64,000 nt of DNA. It comes from Mycolicibacterium cosmeticum (GTDB lineage: Bacteria; Actinomycetota; Actinomycetes; Mycobacteriales; Mycobacteriaceae). The stretch spans positions 62,001 to 126,000 of the forward strand of contig JACPVS010000003.1 in the NCBI GenBank assembly GCA_016197365.1. The letters run 5' to 3'. The position numbers and the translations under genes were made by a program. The notes beneath the pieces are model-generated. The model ran no database searches, was not told the origin of the DNA, and worked only from the letters and a program-made list of their open reading frames with translations. This document shows positions 51,715-59,824 of the stretch, piece after piece. Every line of letters starts with the position of its first letter. Positions within the stretch are counted from its first letter, which is position 1.

Positions 51715-52638
51715 ATGACGTCTGCCCAGAACGAATCGCAAGCGCTCGGCGATTCCGCCGCCAGGCAGCTTGCCAACGCCACCAAGACAGTCCCGCAGCT
51801 GTCGACCATCACCCCGCGCTTCCTCCTGCACCTGCTGTCCTGGGTACCTGTCGAAGCAGGTATCTACCGGGTCAACCGCGTGGTCAATCCCGAGCAGGTC
51901 GCCATCCACGCCGACGAGGGCGCCGGCACCGACGAGCCGCTGCCCGAGACCTACGTCGACTACGAGACGAGCCCGCGTGAGTACACGCTGCGCTCCATCT
52001 CGACGCTGCTCGACGTGCACACCCGGGTGTCGGATCTGTACTCCAGCCCGCACGACCAGGTAGCCCAGCAGCTGCGGCTGACCATCGAGACCATCAAGGA
52101 ACGCCAGGAGTACGAGCTGGTCAACAACCCGGAGTACGGCCTGCTGTCGCAGGTCACCCCGGAGCAGACCATCTCCACCCGGGTCGGCACCCCCACACCT
52201 GATGACCTGGACTCGCTGATCACCAAAGTGTGGAAGACCCCCGCGTTCTTCCTCACCAACCCACTCGGGGTGGCCGCGTTCGGCCGGGAAGCCACCCGGC
52301 GCGGTGTCCCGCCGCCAGTGGTCAGCCTGTTCGGCGCGCAGTTCATCACCTGGCGCGGCATCCCGATCGTGCCCTCGGACAAGGTCCCCGTGACCGATGG
52401 GAAGACCAAGTTCATCCTGGTCCGCACCGGCGAGGAGCGCCAAGGCGTTGTCGGACTGTTCCAGCCGGGCCTGGTCGGCGAGCAGGCCCCGGGCCTGTCG
52501 GTGCGATTCACCGGCATCAACCGGTCGGCGATCGCGTCGTATCTGGTCACCCTGTACTCGTCGCTGGCGGTGCTCACCGACGATGCGCTCGCGGTGCTGG
52601 ACGATGTCGCTGTGGACCAGTTCCATGAGTACAAGTGA
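51715..52638 (+). CDS. Family 2A encapsulin shell protein (SrpI / MMP-I type)
   Basis: A 307-residue HK97-fold shell protein, nearly collinear with the M. leprae major membrane protein I and cyanobacterial SrpI, both family 2A encapsulins. Start MTSAQNESQALGDSAARQL, PREYTLRSISTLLDVHTRVSDLYSSPHDQ (E-loop/N-arm region), and the conserved end YSSLAVLTDDALAVLDDVAVDQFHEYK support this. Family members self-assemble to a nanocompartment that takes up a cysteine desulfurase; the next gene encodes one. No cysteine is present in the shell. ATG follows GGAGGTAGCACC. Its end overlaps the cargo gene by 14 nt. In the 306-nt gap before it are GTATCG repeats at about 51652 and 51666. Confidence 0.95.
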   Translation: MTSAQNESQALGDSAARQLANATKTVPQLSTITPRFLLHLLSWVPVEAGIYRVNRVVNPEQVAIHADEGAGTDEPLPETYVDYETSPREYTLRSISTLLDVHTRVSDLYSSPHDQVAQQLRLTIETIKERQEYELVNNPEYGLLSQVTPEQTISTRVGTPTPDDLDSLITKVWKTPAFFLTNPLGVAAFGREATRRGVPPPVVSLFGAQFITWRGIPIVPSDKVPVTDGKTKFILVRTGEERQGVVGLFQPGLVGEQAPGLSVRFTGINRSAIASYLVTLYSSLAVLTDDALAVLDDVAVDQFHEYK

Positions 52639-54442
52639 GCACGAGTACCGCTCGCTGGATGCCGAAAGCGACCTGCCGATAAGCGAAGCCGAGCTGTCGG
52701 CGCTGGCCACCCAACTGTTCGCGACGAGCATCCGGCCCGGTCCGGACAGCCCGCCCGCGACCACCCAGGTGGCTCCCCGCGGGGTGGCACCGGATGTCAC
52801 CACGGCAACCTCGGCGGGGTCCACCGCCGCAGGAGCCGCGCATCCGGCCACTCCGGCCGAGTTCGTATCGGTACCGGAAGGGAACATTCCGGCCCCGACA
52901 TCGCCTGGGCCCGAAGGCATTCCGCCGGGTGTGGCTCCGGTGGCGCCCAGGGGTAACGCCGTCAGCCCCATCGCTCCGATCGGCGGACTGGAAGCGTTCG
53001 CGGTGCCGACGGGTCTGGTGCCGACGGCTCCGGGTGTGTTGGCGGCCCCGCCGTCTGCGCCCCCCGCGCCTCGCGGATCAGCTCCGGTGTGGCCGGGCGC
53101 GGTCCCGGACGTCCCCCATCTGGGATGGACCGGTGCCGCACCTGCTTCGCAGGATGCCGACGGCTACTACTTCCTGAATCGGCCTCCCGCTGAACCTGTT
53201 CCGGCCATCCGCGATGACCACGAGATCTTCGACGTCCACGCCATCCGCGCAGATTTCCCGATCCTGCGGGAGACCGTCAACGGCAAACCGCTTATCTGGT
53301 TCGACAACGCGGCGACCACGCAGAAGCCGCAAGCGGTCATCGACCGGTTGGCGTACTTCTACGCGCACGAGAACTCCAACATCCATCGTGCGGCGCACGA
53401 GTTGGCGGCGCGCGCCACCGACGCGTATGAGGACGCCCGCGAAGCGGTGCGCCGGTTCATCGGCGCGTCGAAGACCGAGCAGATCATCTTCGTGCGCGGT
53501 ACCACCGAGGCCATCAACCTGGTTGCGTACTCGTGGGGCGGCAAGCACCTGGGCCCGGGCGATGAGATCGTCATCACCCACCTCGAGCATCACGCGAATA
53601 TCGTTCCCTGGCAGCTGCTTTCGCAGCGTACCGGGGCGGTACTGAAGGTGGCCCCGGTCGACGATGCGGGCAATCTGCTGCTGGGCGAATTCGAGCAACT
53701 GCTGGGCCCGAAGACCAAGCTGGTCGCGGCCACCCACGTCTCGAACGCACTGGGCACGGTGACACCGGTGGAGAAGATCGTCGAGCTGGGGCACCGCTAC
53801 GGTGCCCGGGTACTCATCGATGCCGCTCAGTCGGTTCCGCACATCCCGATCGACGTGCAGGCCCTCGGCGCGGACTTCCTGGTGTTCTCCGGGCACAAGA
53901 TCTTCGGTCCCACCGGGATCGGCGTGCTGTACGGCACCGAGGAAGCGCTGGCCGAAACCCCGCCCTGGCAGGGTGGTGGCAACATGATCGCCGACGTCAC
54001 GCTGGATCGCGCCATCTACCAAGGCATCCCGAACAAGTTCGAAGCCGGCACCGGCAATATCGCCGATGCCGTCGGGCTGGGTGAAGCGATCCGCTACGTG
54101 GAGAAGATCGGCATCGAACGCATCGCGGCCTATGAGCATGCGCTGCTTGAATACGCCACCCCGAGGCTGGCCGACATCCCAGGTGTGCGCCTGGTCGGTA
54201 CGGCCGAGGAGAAGGCCAGCGTGCTGTCCTTCGTGCTGGCGGGCCACGAGCCACTGGAGGTGGGCAAGGCGCTCAACTCCGAAGGCATCGCGGTGCGGGC
54301 CGGACATCACTGCGCGCAGCCCATCCTGCGCCGGTTGGGCTTGGAGGCAACCGTGCGTCCGTCGTTCGCCTTCTACAACACCTTCGACGAGATCGACGTG
54401 TTCCTGCGGGCGGTGCGGCGCATCGCCGAAGGCTCGGTCTAG
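52625..54442 (+). CDS. Encapsulin cargo cysteine desulfurase (SufS type, long N-terminal extension)
   Basis: A 605-residue PLP enzyme. Residues 200-605 are a SufS-type cysteine desulfurase: LIWFDNAATTQKP, THLEHHANIVPWQ, DAAQSVPHIPID, Lys425 in FSGHKIFGPTG for PLP, and catalytic Cys563 in AVRAGHHCAQPILR. Residues 1-200 are Pro/Ala/Gly-rich low-complexity with repeats such as VAPRGVAPD and PVAPRGNAVSPIAPIGG, the type of disordered extension that directs family 2A cargo into the shell. It releases sulfur from cysteine as persulfide, leaving alanine. Cys563 is its only cysteine. The start ATG overlaps the shell gene end by 14 nt, so they are one operon. Confidence 0.94.
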   Translation: MSTSEHEYRSLDAESDLPISEAELSALATQLFATSIRPGPDSPPATTQVAPRGVAPDVTTATSAGSTAAGAAHPATPAEFVSVPEGNIPAPTSPGPEGIPPGVAPVAPRGNAVSPIAPIGGLEAFAVPTGLVPTAPGVLAAPPSAPPAPRGSAPVWPGAVPDVPHLGWTGAAPASQDADGYYFLNRPPAEPVPAIRDDHEIFDVHAIRADFPILRETVNGKPLIWFDNAATTQKPQAVIDRLAYFYAHENSNIHRAAHELAARATDAYEDAREAVRRFIGASKTEQIIFVRGTTEAINLVAYSWGGKHLGPGDEIVITHLEHHANIVPWQLLSQRTGAVLKVAPVDDAGNLLLGEFEQLLGPKTKLVAATHVSNALGTVTPVEKIVELGHRYGARVLIDAAQSVPHIPIDVQALGADFLVFSGHKIFGPTGIGVLYGTEEALAETPPWQGGGNMIADVTLDRAIYQGIPNKFEAGTGNIADAVGLGEAIRYVEKIGIERIAAYEHALLEYATPRLADIPGVRLVGTAEEKASVLSFVLAGHEPLEVGKALNSEGIAVRAGHHCAQPILRRLGLEATVRPSFAFYNTFDEIDVFLRAVRRIAEGSV

Positions 54443-54446
54443 CCTC

Positions 54447-54506
54447 GCGAGCAGTCACAAATACCCCCTCTTTCCGCGGAAAGAGGGGGTATTTGCGTCT
54501 GCTCGC
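54447..54506. terminator. Strong terminator hairpin after the encapsulin operon
   Basis: Arms GCGAGCAG (54447) / CTGCTCGC (54499) outside, and a perfect 19-bp inner stem from 54458 to 54495 (CAAATACCCCCTCTTTCCG pairs with its complement) give a 60-nt hairpin starting 4 nt after the desulfurase stop. It should terminate transcription; a mobile palindrome is an alternative. Confidence 0.88.
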
Positions 54507-54550
54507 GCTGAAACCTGGGCGGGGCCGGATCCGCGGGTGATCATCGACGG

Positions 54551-54943
54551 ATGCGACACACCGGACTCCGGACGGCCGACCCGTCCCGCAAGGTCATCGA
54601 CACCGCGATCGGCATCCTGGTGGGGTTGCGCGGCTGCTCGACGGAGGTCGCGTTCGGCGAACTGTCCCAGGTGGTCCGCCAGACCGGAATCGGCCTGAGC
54701 ACCGTCTCCGCCGGGCTGGTCGCCATCGCGACGGGCTCATCGTCGGCCGAGCATGCCGAGGCATTCACCATCTGGGGCGACCTGATCGCGCGCAGCCGAT
54801 TCAGCGCACTCACTCCGTCATCCTCAACGCAACGACCGGGTTGTCCGATCTCCTGCACCGCGCACCGAGCGCAACTTCTCTCGCGACACGCCCGCACGTC
54901 GAAGAGGCGTACCGGTTCGCCGAAGGTGCCGGGGCCCTGTTGA
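54551..54943 (+). CDS. ANTAR-domain RNA-binding regulator, probable frameshift
   Basis: The first 65 residues (DPSRKVIDTAIGILVGLRGCSTEVAFGELSQVVRQTGIGL) are an ANTAR domain, an RNA-binding antiterminator module of actinobacteria. After WGDLIARSRF this frame becomes low-quality (SSTQRPGCPISCTAHRAQ). Another frame, one base back, carries a coherent end HSVILNATTGLSDLLHRAPS...EEAYRFAEGAGALLNERGLL whose TGA at 54961 overlaps the next gene's GTG as GTGA. So the gene probably runs to 54963, and an indel between about 54790 and 54815 broke it, in the genome or the sequencing. No response-regulator or GAF domain is visible. Confidence 0.65.
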   Translation: MRHTGLRTADPSRKVIDTAIGILVGLRGCSTEVAFGELSQVVRQTGIGLSTVSAGLVAIATGSSSAEHAEAFTIWGDLIARSRFSALTPSSSTQRPGCPISCTAHRAQLLSRHARTSKRRTGSPKVPGPC

Positions 54944-54959
54944 ACGAGCGAGGACTGCT

Positions 54960-56177
54960 GTGACCCACGACATCCGCGTACTGGCCTCCGATGATGATTT
55001 GATCCAGGCGGGCAACGTCTTTCGCACCGCGATGATCGGCTTCCCACCGCTGGATGCGGCGCAGCGCGACTTCATCGGCAAGCTGCTGGAACCGGGCCGC
55101 ACACTCGGCGCCTTCATCGACGGGCGGTTGGTAGCGACCGCGGATTCCGCCACCAGCACGCTCACCCTGCCCGGTGGCAGCCGGGTGGGACATGCCGGGG
55201 TGACCCATGTGGGTGTGCTTCCGTCGCACACTCGCCGCGGTCTGGCCACCGCACTGCTGGAACATCAGTTGCGTGACATCGCCGCCCGCGGCGAAGCGGT
55301 CGCCACCTTGCGCGCGTCGGAGGCCACCATCTACGAACGGTTCGGCTATGCGGTGGCGAGTTCGTCGAGCACCGTCGAATTGCTCACCGCCCGTGCGGCA
55401 TTGCGGCCAGGCATCGGCTCCGGCGGACCGGTGCGCCTGCTCGATTCGACCGAGGCCTGGGACATCGTGCCCCGTGTCTACACTGCCAATCGACCGCCGC
55501 GGGCAGGGACCATCGACCGGACCGCCGGATGGTGGCAGGGCCAGCGTCTTCGGGCCGAAGCCGCCCCCGGTGCGAAGTATGTGGCCGTGCATGGCAATCC
55601 GGGTGATGAGACCGGTTTCGTGCGCTACCACCCCGTGGACACCGAAGCCTGGTTCGTCAGCAGCGAACGCACCGTCGTGGTGGACGACCTGTTCGCCCCC
55701 ACCGAGGACGCGTACCTCGGACTGCTGCGGTTTCTGCTGGATCTCGACCCGGTGGACAAACTGGTGTTCAGTATGTTGCCGCTGGACGATCCGCTGCCGT
55801 GGCTGCTGCGCGACCGGCGCGCCGCCCGCGTGACCGGGACCCGGGACGAGACCTGGTTGCGCGTGGTCGATGTCGCGGCCGTGCTGAGTGCCCGCGCTTA
55901 TGCCGGCGCGGGCAACGTCACCATCGGTGTCGAAGATCCTCTGCTGCCGCGTAATTCGACCACTTTCGGGATATCCGGCGGCGGAGCCGAACTCACCGAT
56001 GCCGCGCCGCAACTACGCATCGGCATTGCTGCGCTCGGGGCGGTACTGCTGGGTGGCGCGTCCTGGCGAGATCTGGCATTGGCCGGGTTGGTCCGGGTGG
56101 AGGACCCAGCGGCACTCCCCCTGGCCGCCGGCCTGTTCGGTGGCGTCGAGGCACCGTTCTCCGGAATCTATTTCTGA
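54960..56177 (+). CDS. Eis-like GNAT N-acetyltransferase
   Basis: A 405-residue protein of the Eis family: N-terminal GNAT domain with the acetyl-CoA loop VGVLPSHTRRGLATALLEHQL (about 86-106), a second degenerate GNAT domain, and a sterol carrier protein-like C terminus that ends GVEAPFSGIYF, where the last Phe carboxylate acts in Eis catalysis. ASEATIYERFGYAVAS (about 120) is also typical. Eis enzymes acetylate amines on aminoglycosides or proteins; this paralogue's substrate is unknown. GTG start overlaps the TGA of the upstream ANTAR gene's shifted frame, so they were one operon. Confidence 0.9.
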   Translation: MTHDIRVLASDDDLIQAGNVFRTAMIGFPPLDAAQRDFIGKLLEPGRTLGAFIDGRLVATADSATSTLTLPGGSRVGHAGVTHVGVLPSHTRRGLATALLEHQLRDIAARGEAVATLRASEATIYERFGYAVASSSSTVELLTARAALRPGIGSGGPVRLLDSTEAWDIVPRVYTANRPPRAGTIDRTAGWWQGQRLRAEAAPGAKYVAVHGNPGDETGFVRYHPVDTEAWFVSSERTVVVDDLFAPTEDAYLGLLRFLLDLDPVDKLVFSMLPLDDPLPWLLRDRRAARVTGTRDETWLRVVDVAAVLSARAYAGAGNVTIGVEDPLLPRNSTTFGISGGGAELTDAAPQLRIGIAALGAVLLGGASWRDLALAGLVRVEDPAALPLAAGLFGGVEAPFSGIYF

Positions 56178-56262
56178 GAGTCGGCCGATAACTTCCGGAT
56201 GATCGAAACGGTAGGCAGCCGTTGGCTGTTGAGCCATCATGTTCCGGTGATGTGGGCGAGCG

Positions 56263-57888
56263 ATGGCGCTGTTTGAGGTCACCGACCTCGCCGTTACCTT
56301 GCATTCCGGAGACCGCGCCAGCGGGCGGCGAGCGGTGCGAGCCGTCACGTCGTTCAGTTTCTCCGTCGACGACGGGCAGACACTGGCCATCGTCGGTGAA
56401 TCAGGCTCCGGCAAGAGTGTCTCGTTGCTCGCCGCGACCCGACTGCTGGGTGCGAGAGCGGAGGTAACCGGATCGGTCCGCTTCAAGGACCGGGACCTGC
56501 TGGCGTTGCGCCCCAAGGAGTTGCGACGCATCCTCGGCAAGGACATCGGGTTCGTGTTCCAAGATCCGCAGAGCAACCTGCACCCGTTCAAGACCGTCGG
56601 AGCGCAAATCGACGAGGTGCTGCGCGTGCACCGGTTCGGCAACCGCGCCGCGCGCCGCGAACGCGTCATCCAGCTGCTCGACGAGGTCGGTATCGCCGAC
56701 CCCGACCACGCCTACGGCAGCTACCCGGCCGAGTTCTCCGGTGGAATGCGCCAGCGCGTCATGATCGCCATCGCGATCGCCCTGAACCCGTCGCTGATCA
56801 TCGCCGACGAACCGACCACCGCACTCGATGCCCATGTTCAGGCCGGTGTCCTGCGGCTGCTCAAACGCCTGCAGCGCGAGCACGGCACCGCGATCGTCTT
56901 CGTCAGCCATGATCTCGGAGTGGTCCACGAAGTGGCCGACACCGTCACCGTCGTCCGCGACGGGACGGTGGTCGAGGCCGGACCCCGCGACCACATCTAC
57001 GACGCGCCGGAGCAGCAGTACACCCGCGAATTACTCACGGCCTCAAGGCTGCACGCCGTCGGCAACCCCGGCGCGCTCGCCCCACCCGAGGGGACCGAAC
57101 CCCTGCTGAGCGTGACCGGTCTGCACAAGAGCTACCGGGACCGGGCGCGTCGCGAGCGCCGCACCGTCATCGAGCACCTGGACTTCACCGTGCGTCCCGG
57201 TGAGGTCGTGGGCCTGGTCGGAGAATCCGGATCGGGTAAGTCCACTGTCGGGCGCATCGTGGCGGGCCTGCAGTACGCCGATGCCGGCGAGATCATCTTG
57301 GCCGGCACCCCCTACCCGACGGGCACCGACGACGGCGTGCCTACGCTGCCACCGGCCACCCGCCGGGTGGTTCAGCTGGTATTCCAGGATCCCTACGCCA
57401 GTCTGAACCCGCGCCGCACGGTGGCCCAGTCGCTGGCCGAACCGCTGCGTGCCCAGCACGTCGACCGCGCCCTGATCGGGCCGCAGGTCCGGGCGGCGGC
57501 CGACGCCGCCGCGCTACCCGCGGATCTGCTGGGTCGGCACCCCGCCGAACTGTCCGGTGGTCAGCGCCAGCGCGCAGCGATCGCACGGGCGCTGGTGCTC
57601 TCCCCCCGCCTCATCGTCGCCGACGAGGCATTGTCCTCACTGGACGTCACGACCCAAGCCGAGATCGTCACGCTCATCCGCACGTTGGTCGCCGAGCAGC
57701 AGACCGCCTTCCTGTTCATCACCCACGACCTCGGAGTGGTGTCGGCGCTGGCACACCGGGTGATCGTGTTGGGACCCAACGGTGTCGAGGAGAGCGGCAA
57801 CACCGCCGAAGTGTTCGGCGCCCCGCAATCCGCCTACACCCGGGTGCTTCTGGATGCGGTGCCGGGGCTGCGGGTGAACACCTCATGA
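56263..57888 (+). CDS. Fused double ATPase of a peptide-type ABC importer (DppD-DppF)
   Basis: A 541-residue fusion of two ABC ATPases. First half: Walker [12 protein letters not shown] (about 46), signature [12 protein letters not shown] (about 160), Walker [13 protein letters not shown]. Second half: Walker [15 protein letters not shown] (about 322), signature [15 protein letters not shown] (about 430), Walker [13 protein letters not shown]. This pairs with two permeases and a binding lipoprotein downstream in order D/F-C-B-A. The oligopeptide C-terminal extension of both halves is retained. It holds no cysteine. The next start overlaps its stop (ATGA). Confidence 0.93.
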   Translation: MALFEVTDLAVTLHSGDRASGRRAVRAVTSFSFSVDDGQTLAIVGESGSGKSVSLLAATRLLGARAEVTGSVRFKDRDLLALRPKELRRILGKDIGFVFQDPQSNLHPFKTVGAQIDEVLRVHRFGNRAARRERVIQLLDEVGIADPDHAYGSYPAEFSGGMRQRVMIAIAIALNPSLIIADEPTTALDAHVQAGVLRLLKRLQREHGTAIVFVSHDLGVVHEVADTVTVVRDGTVVEAGPRDHIYDAPEQQYTRELLTASRLHAVGNPGALAPPEGTEPLLSVTGLHKSYRDRARRERRTVIEHLDFTVRPGEVVGLVGESGSGKSTVGRIVAGLQYADAGEIILAGTPYPTGTDDGVPTLPPATRRVVQLVFQDPYASLNPRRTVAQSLAEPLRAQHVDRALIGPQVRAAADAAALPADLLGRHPAELSGGQRQRAAIARALVLSPRLIVADEALSSLDVTTQAEIVTLIRTLVAEQQTAFLFITHDLGVVSALAHRVIVLGPNGVEESGNTAEVFGAPQSAYTRVLLDAVPGLRVNTS

Positions 57889-58823
57889 GTCAGCTCCTGT
57901 TGCACCCTGCCACCGACGCCGCCGTCCCGCCCGCCCGGCGCGGGCGGTTGCGGAGCCTGGTCGCCGACCCCGCACTGCTGGCGGGCTCCCTGCTGGTGAG
58001 TCTCGTGATCGGCGCGGCCCTGCTGGCGCCGGTGGCCGCGGCACTCGTGGGGCACGGTCCCAACGACCAGTTTCCGGACGAGACTCTGGATGCTGCGGGC
58101 CTGCCGATCACCGGGGGGCACGGCTTCCTGCTGGGCGCCGACGGCAGTGGCCGCGATGTGTTGATCCGCACGCTCTACGGTGCCCGGGTCTCACTCGGCA
58201 TCGGCATTCCGGCGACCACCATCGCGATGCTCGTCGGCGTGCTGGTGGGCCTGGTCGGCGGCTACTTCGGCGGGCGGATCGATGCCGTCCTGTCGGAGCT
58301 GACGAATATCGCGCTCGCGTTCCCGTTCCTGGTGACCGCGCTGAGCGTGGTAACGCTCAACCGCGGCACGGCGGGCACCAACCTCGTCGATCCGATCTTC
58401 GTGGTGATCGGCATCGTGGCGCTGTTCTCGTGGACGTATTTCGCACGGCTGGTGCGTAATACGGTCATCGAGATCAAGTCGAAGCCGTTCGTGCTGGCCG
58501 CGATCGGCGCCGGCAGTTCGCCCACCAGGGTGATCGTGCGGGAGATCCTGCCGAATATCGCACCGACAGTGATCATCTACTGGGCGGTGCAGCTTCCGAT
58601 CAACATCATCGCCGAGGCCTCGCTGTCCTATCTCGGCGTCGGGATCAAAGCGCCCACCCCCAGTTGGGGCACGATGATCGCCAACGCGCAGGACTCCGCG
58701 CTCTACCAGCCCCAGCCACTCATGCTCATCGCTCCCGCCACCGCGCTGTTCATCACGGTGTTCGGATTCAACGTGCTCAGCACCCGGTTGCGCAACCGCT
58801 TCGACCCCACATCGGCGGGCTGA
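57885..58823 (+). CDS. Peptide-type ABC importer permease, DppC-like
   Basis: A 312-residue permease with an N-terminal tail, the OppC-type N-terminal domain and about six membrane segments (LLAGSLLVSLVIGAALLAPVA first). The coupling loop is AAIGAGSSPTRVIVREILPN (about 203-222). Membrane-exposed start GADGSGRDVLIRTLYGARVSLGIG is characteristic of DppC/OppC. No cysteine. It overlaps the ATPase gene by 4 nt and lies 3 nt from the next permease. Confidence 0.93.
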   Translation: MSQLLLHPATDAAVPPARRGRLRSLVADPALLAGSLLVSLVIGAALLAPVAAALVGHGPNDQFPDETLDAAGLPITGGHGFLLGADGSGRDVLIRTLYGARVSLGIGIPATTIAMLVGVLVGLVGGYFGGRIDAVLSELTNIALAFPFLVTALSVVTLNRGTAGTNLVDPIFVVIGIVALFSWTYFARLVRNTVIEIKSKPFVLAAIGAGSSPTRVIVREILPNIAPTVIIYWAVQLPINIIAEASLSYLGVGIKAPTPSWGTMIANAQDSALYQPQPLMLIAPATALFITVFGFNVLSTRLRNRFDPTSAG

Positions 58824-58826
58824 TCG

Positions 58827-59810
58827 GTGACCCGTTTCGCCGGACTACGACTGTCCCGGATGACGCTCACGGTGTTCGCGGTCGTCCTCATCACCTTCGG
58901 CCTCACCCGGGTGGCCTACCAGAACCCCGGCCGGATGCTGGCCCCGGAGAACGCATCCGAGCAGACCGTCAACGCGATCACCAAGAGCCTGCACCTCGAC
59001 GACGCCTGGTATGTGCAGCTCTGGCACTACGTGGTCCGTGGCCCGGAGATCAAGGGCACCCCCACCGGACTGTTGAACTGGCCGCCCAGCCTTGGCTATT
59101 CGTATCGGGAGCAGCGGCCGGTCACCGGGTTGATCCTGGAGAAGATCCCGGTCACGGTGAGCCTCGCCGTTGGTGCGCTGGTGGCGTGGATCGTGCTGTC
59201 GTTGGTGTTCGGGGTGTACGCCGCCCGCAAACCCGGCGGCTGGTTCGACTCCGTCACCTCCGGAATCTCGTATCTTTTCCTGTCGGTGCCGACGTTCGTG
59301 ACGGGCGTGACCCTGTTGTTCGTCCTGTACTACCAACTCTCGTTGGCCGGGGTGAAGTTCTTCCCCAGCGGCGGATACGTGGCCCTGAGCACCTCTCCGG
59401 CCGAATGGGCGCGCCATCTGTTGCTGCCCTGGCTGACGCTCGTCGTGGCCGAGGTCGGCCTCTTCCAGCGGGTGGTGCGCGCGTCGGTGCTGGAGGTAGC
59501 CGACAAGGACTACATTCGTACTGCCCGCGCGAAAGGGGTTGGCCCCCATGGGGTGTACTTCAACCATGCATTGTCGGCCGCGCTGAACCCGATCCTCACC
59601 CTCGGTGCCATCGAGTTCGCCACCATCCTCGGGGGAGCGATCATCACCGAGCAGATCTTCGGCTTGGACGGCGTCGGCCGGCTGGCCGTCAGCGCCGCCA
59701 ACAACGGCGACGCGCCAGTGGTCATCGGCTGCACATTGCTCGGCGCCGTCATCTTCGTCGTCTCGACGTCGGTCGTCGACGTCATCACCCATGCCCGCAG
59801 CGGCAAATGA
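58827..59810 (+). CDS. Peptide-type ABC importer permease, DppB-like
   Basis: A 327-residue permease, six membrane segments, with the coupling loop RTARAKGVGPHGVYFNHAL (about 229-247) and the GGAIITEQIFGLDGVGRLAVSA motif of DppB/OppB. Starts with GTG, three nt after dppC-like stop. Only one cysteine. Between helices 1 and 2 lies an extended domain of about 80 residues (NPGRMLAPENASEQTV...). Its stop TGA lies 14 nt before the lipoprotein GTG. Confidence 0.92.
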   Translation: MTRFAGLRLSRMTLTVFAVVLITFGLTRVAYQNPGRMLAPENASEQTVNAITKSLHLDDAWYVQLWHYVVRGPEIKGTPTGLLNWPPSLGYSYREQRPVTGLILEKIPVTVSLAVGALVAWIVLSLVFGVYAARKPGGWFDSVTSGISYLFLSVPTFVTGVTLLFVLYYQLSLAGVKFFPSGGYVALSTSPAEWARHLLLPWLTLVVAEVGLFQRVVRASVLEVADKDYIRTARAKGVGPHGVYFNHALSAALNPILTLGAIEFATILGGAIITEQIFGLDGVGRLAVSAANNGDAPVVIGCTLLGAVIFVVSTSVVDVITHARSGK

Positions 59811-59824
59811 GTAAGGAGCACCAC

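Noticed and set aside
58664..59824. Extension of the binding-lipoprotein gene to 975 codons
   Set aside because: It would overlap the permease gene entirely; the GTG at 59825 begins a clean lipoprotein signal peptide with a good ribosome binding site.
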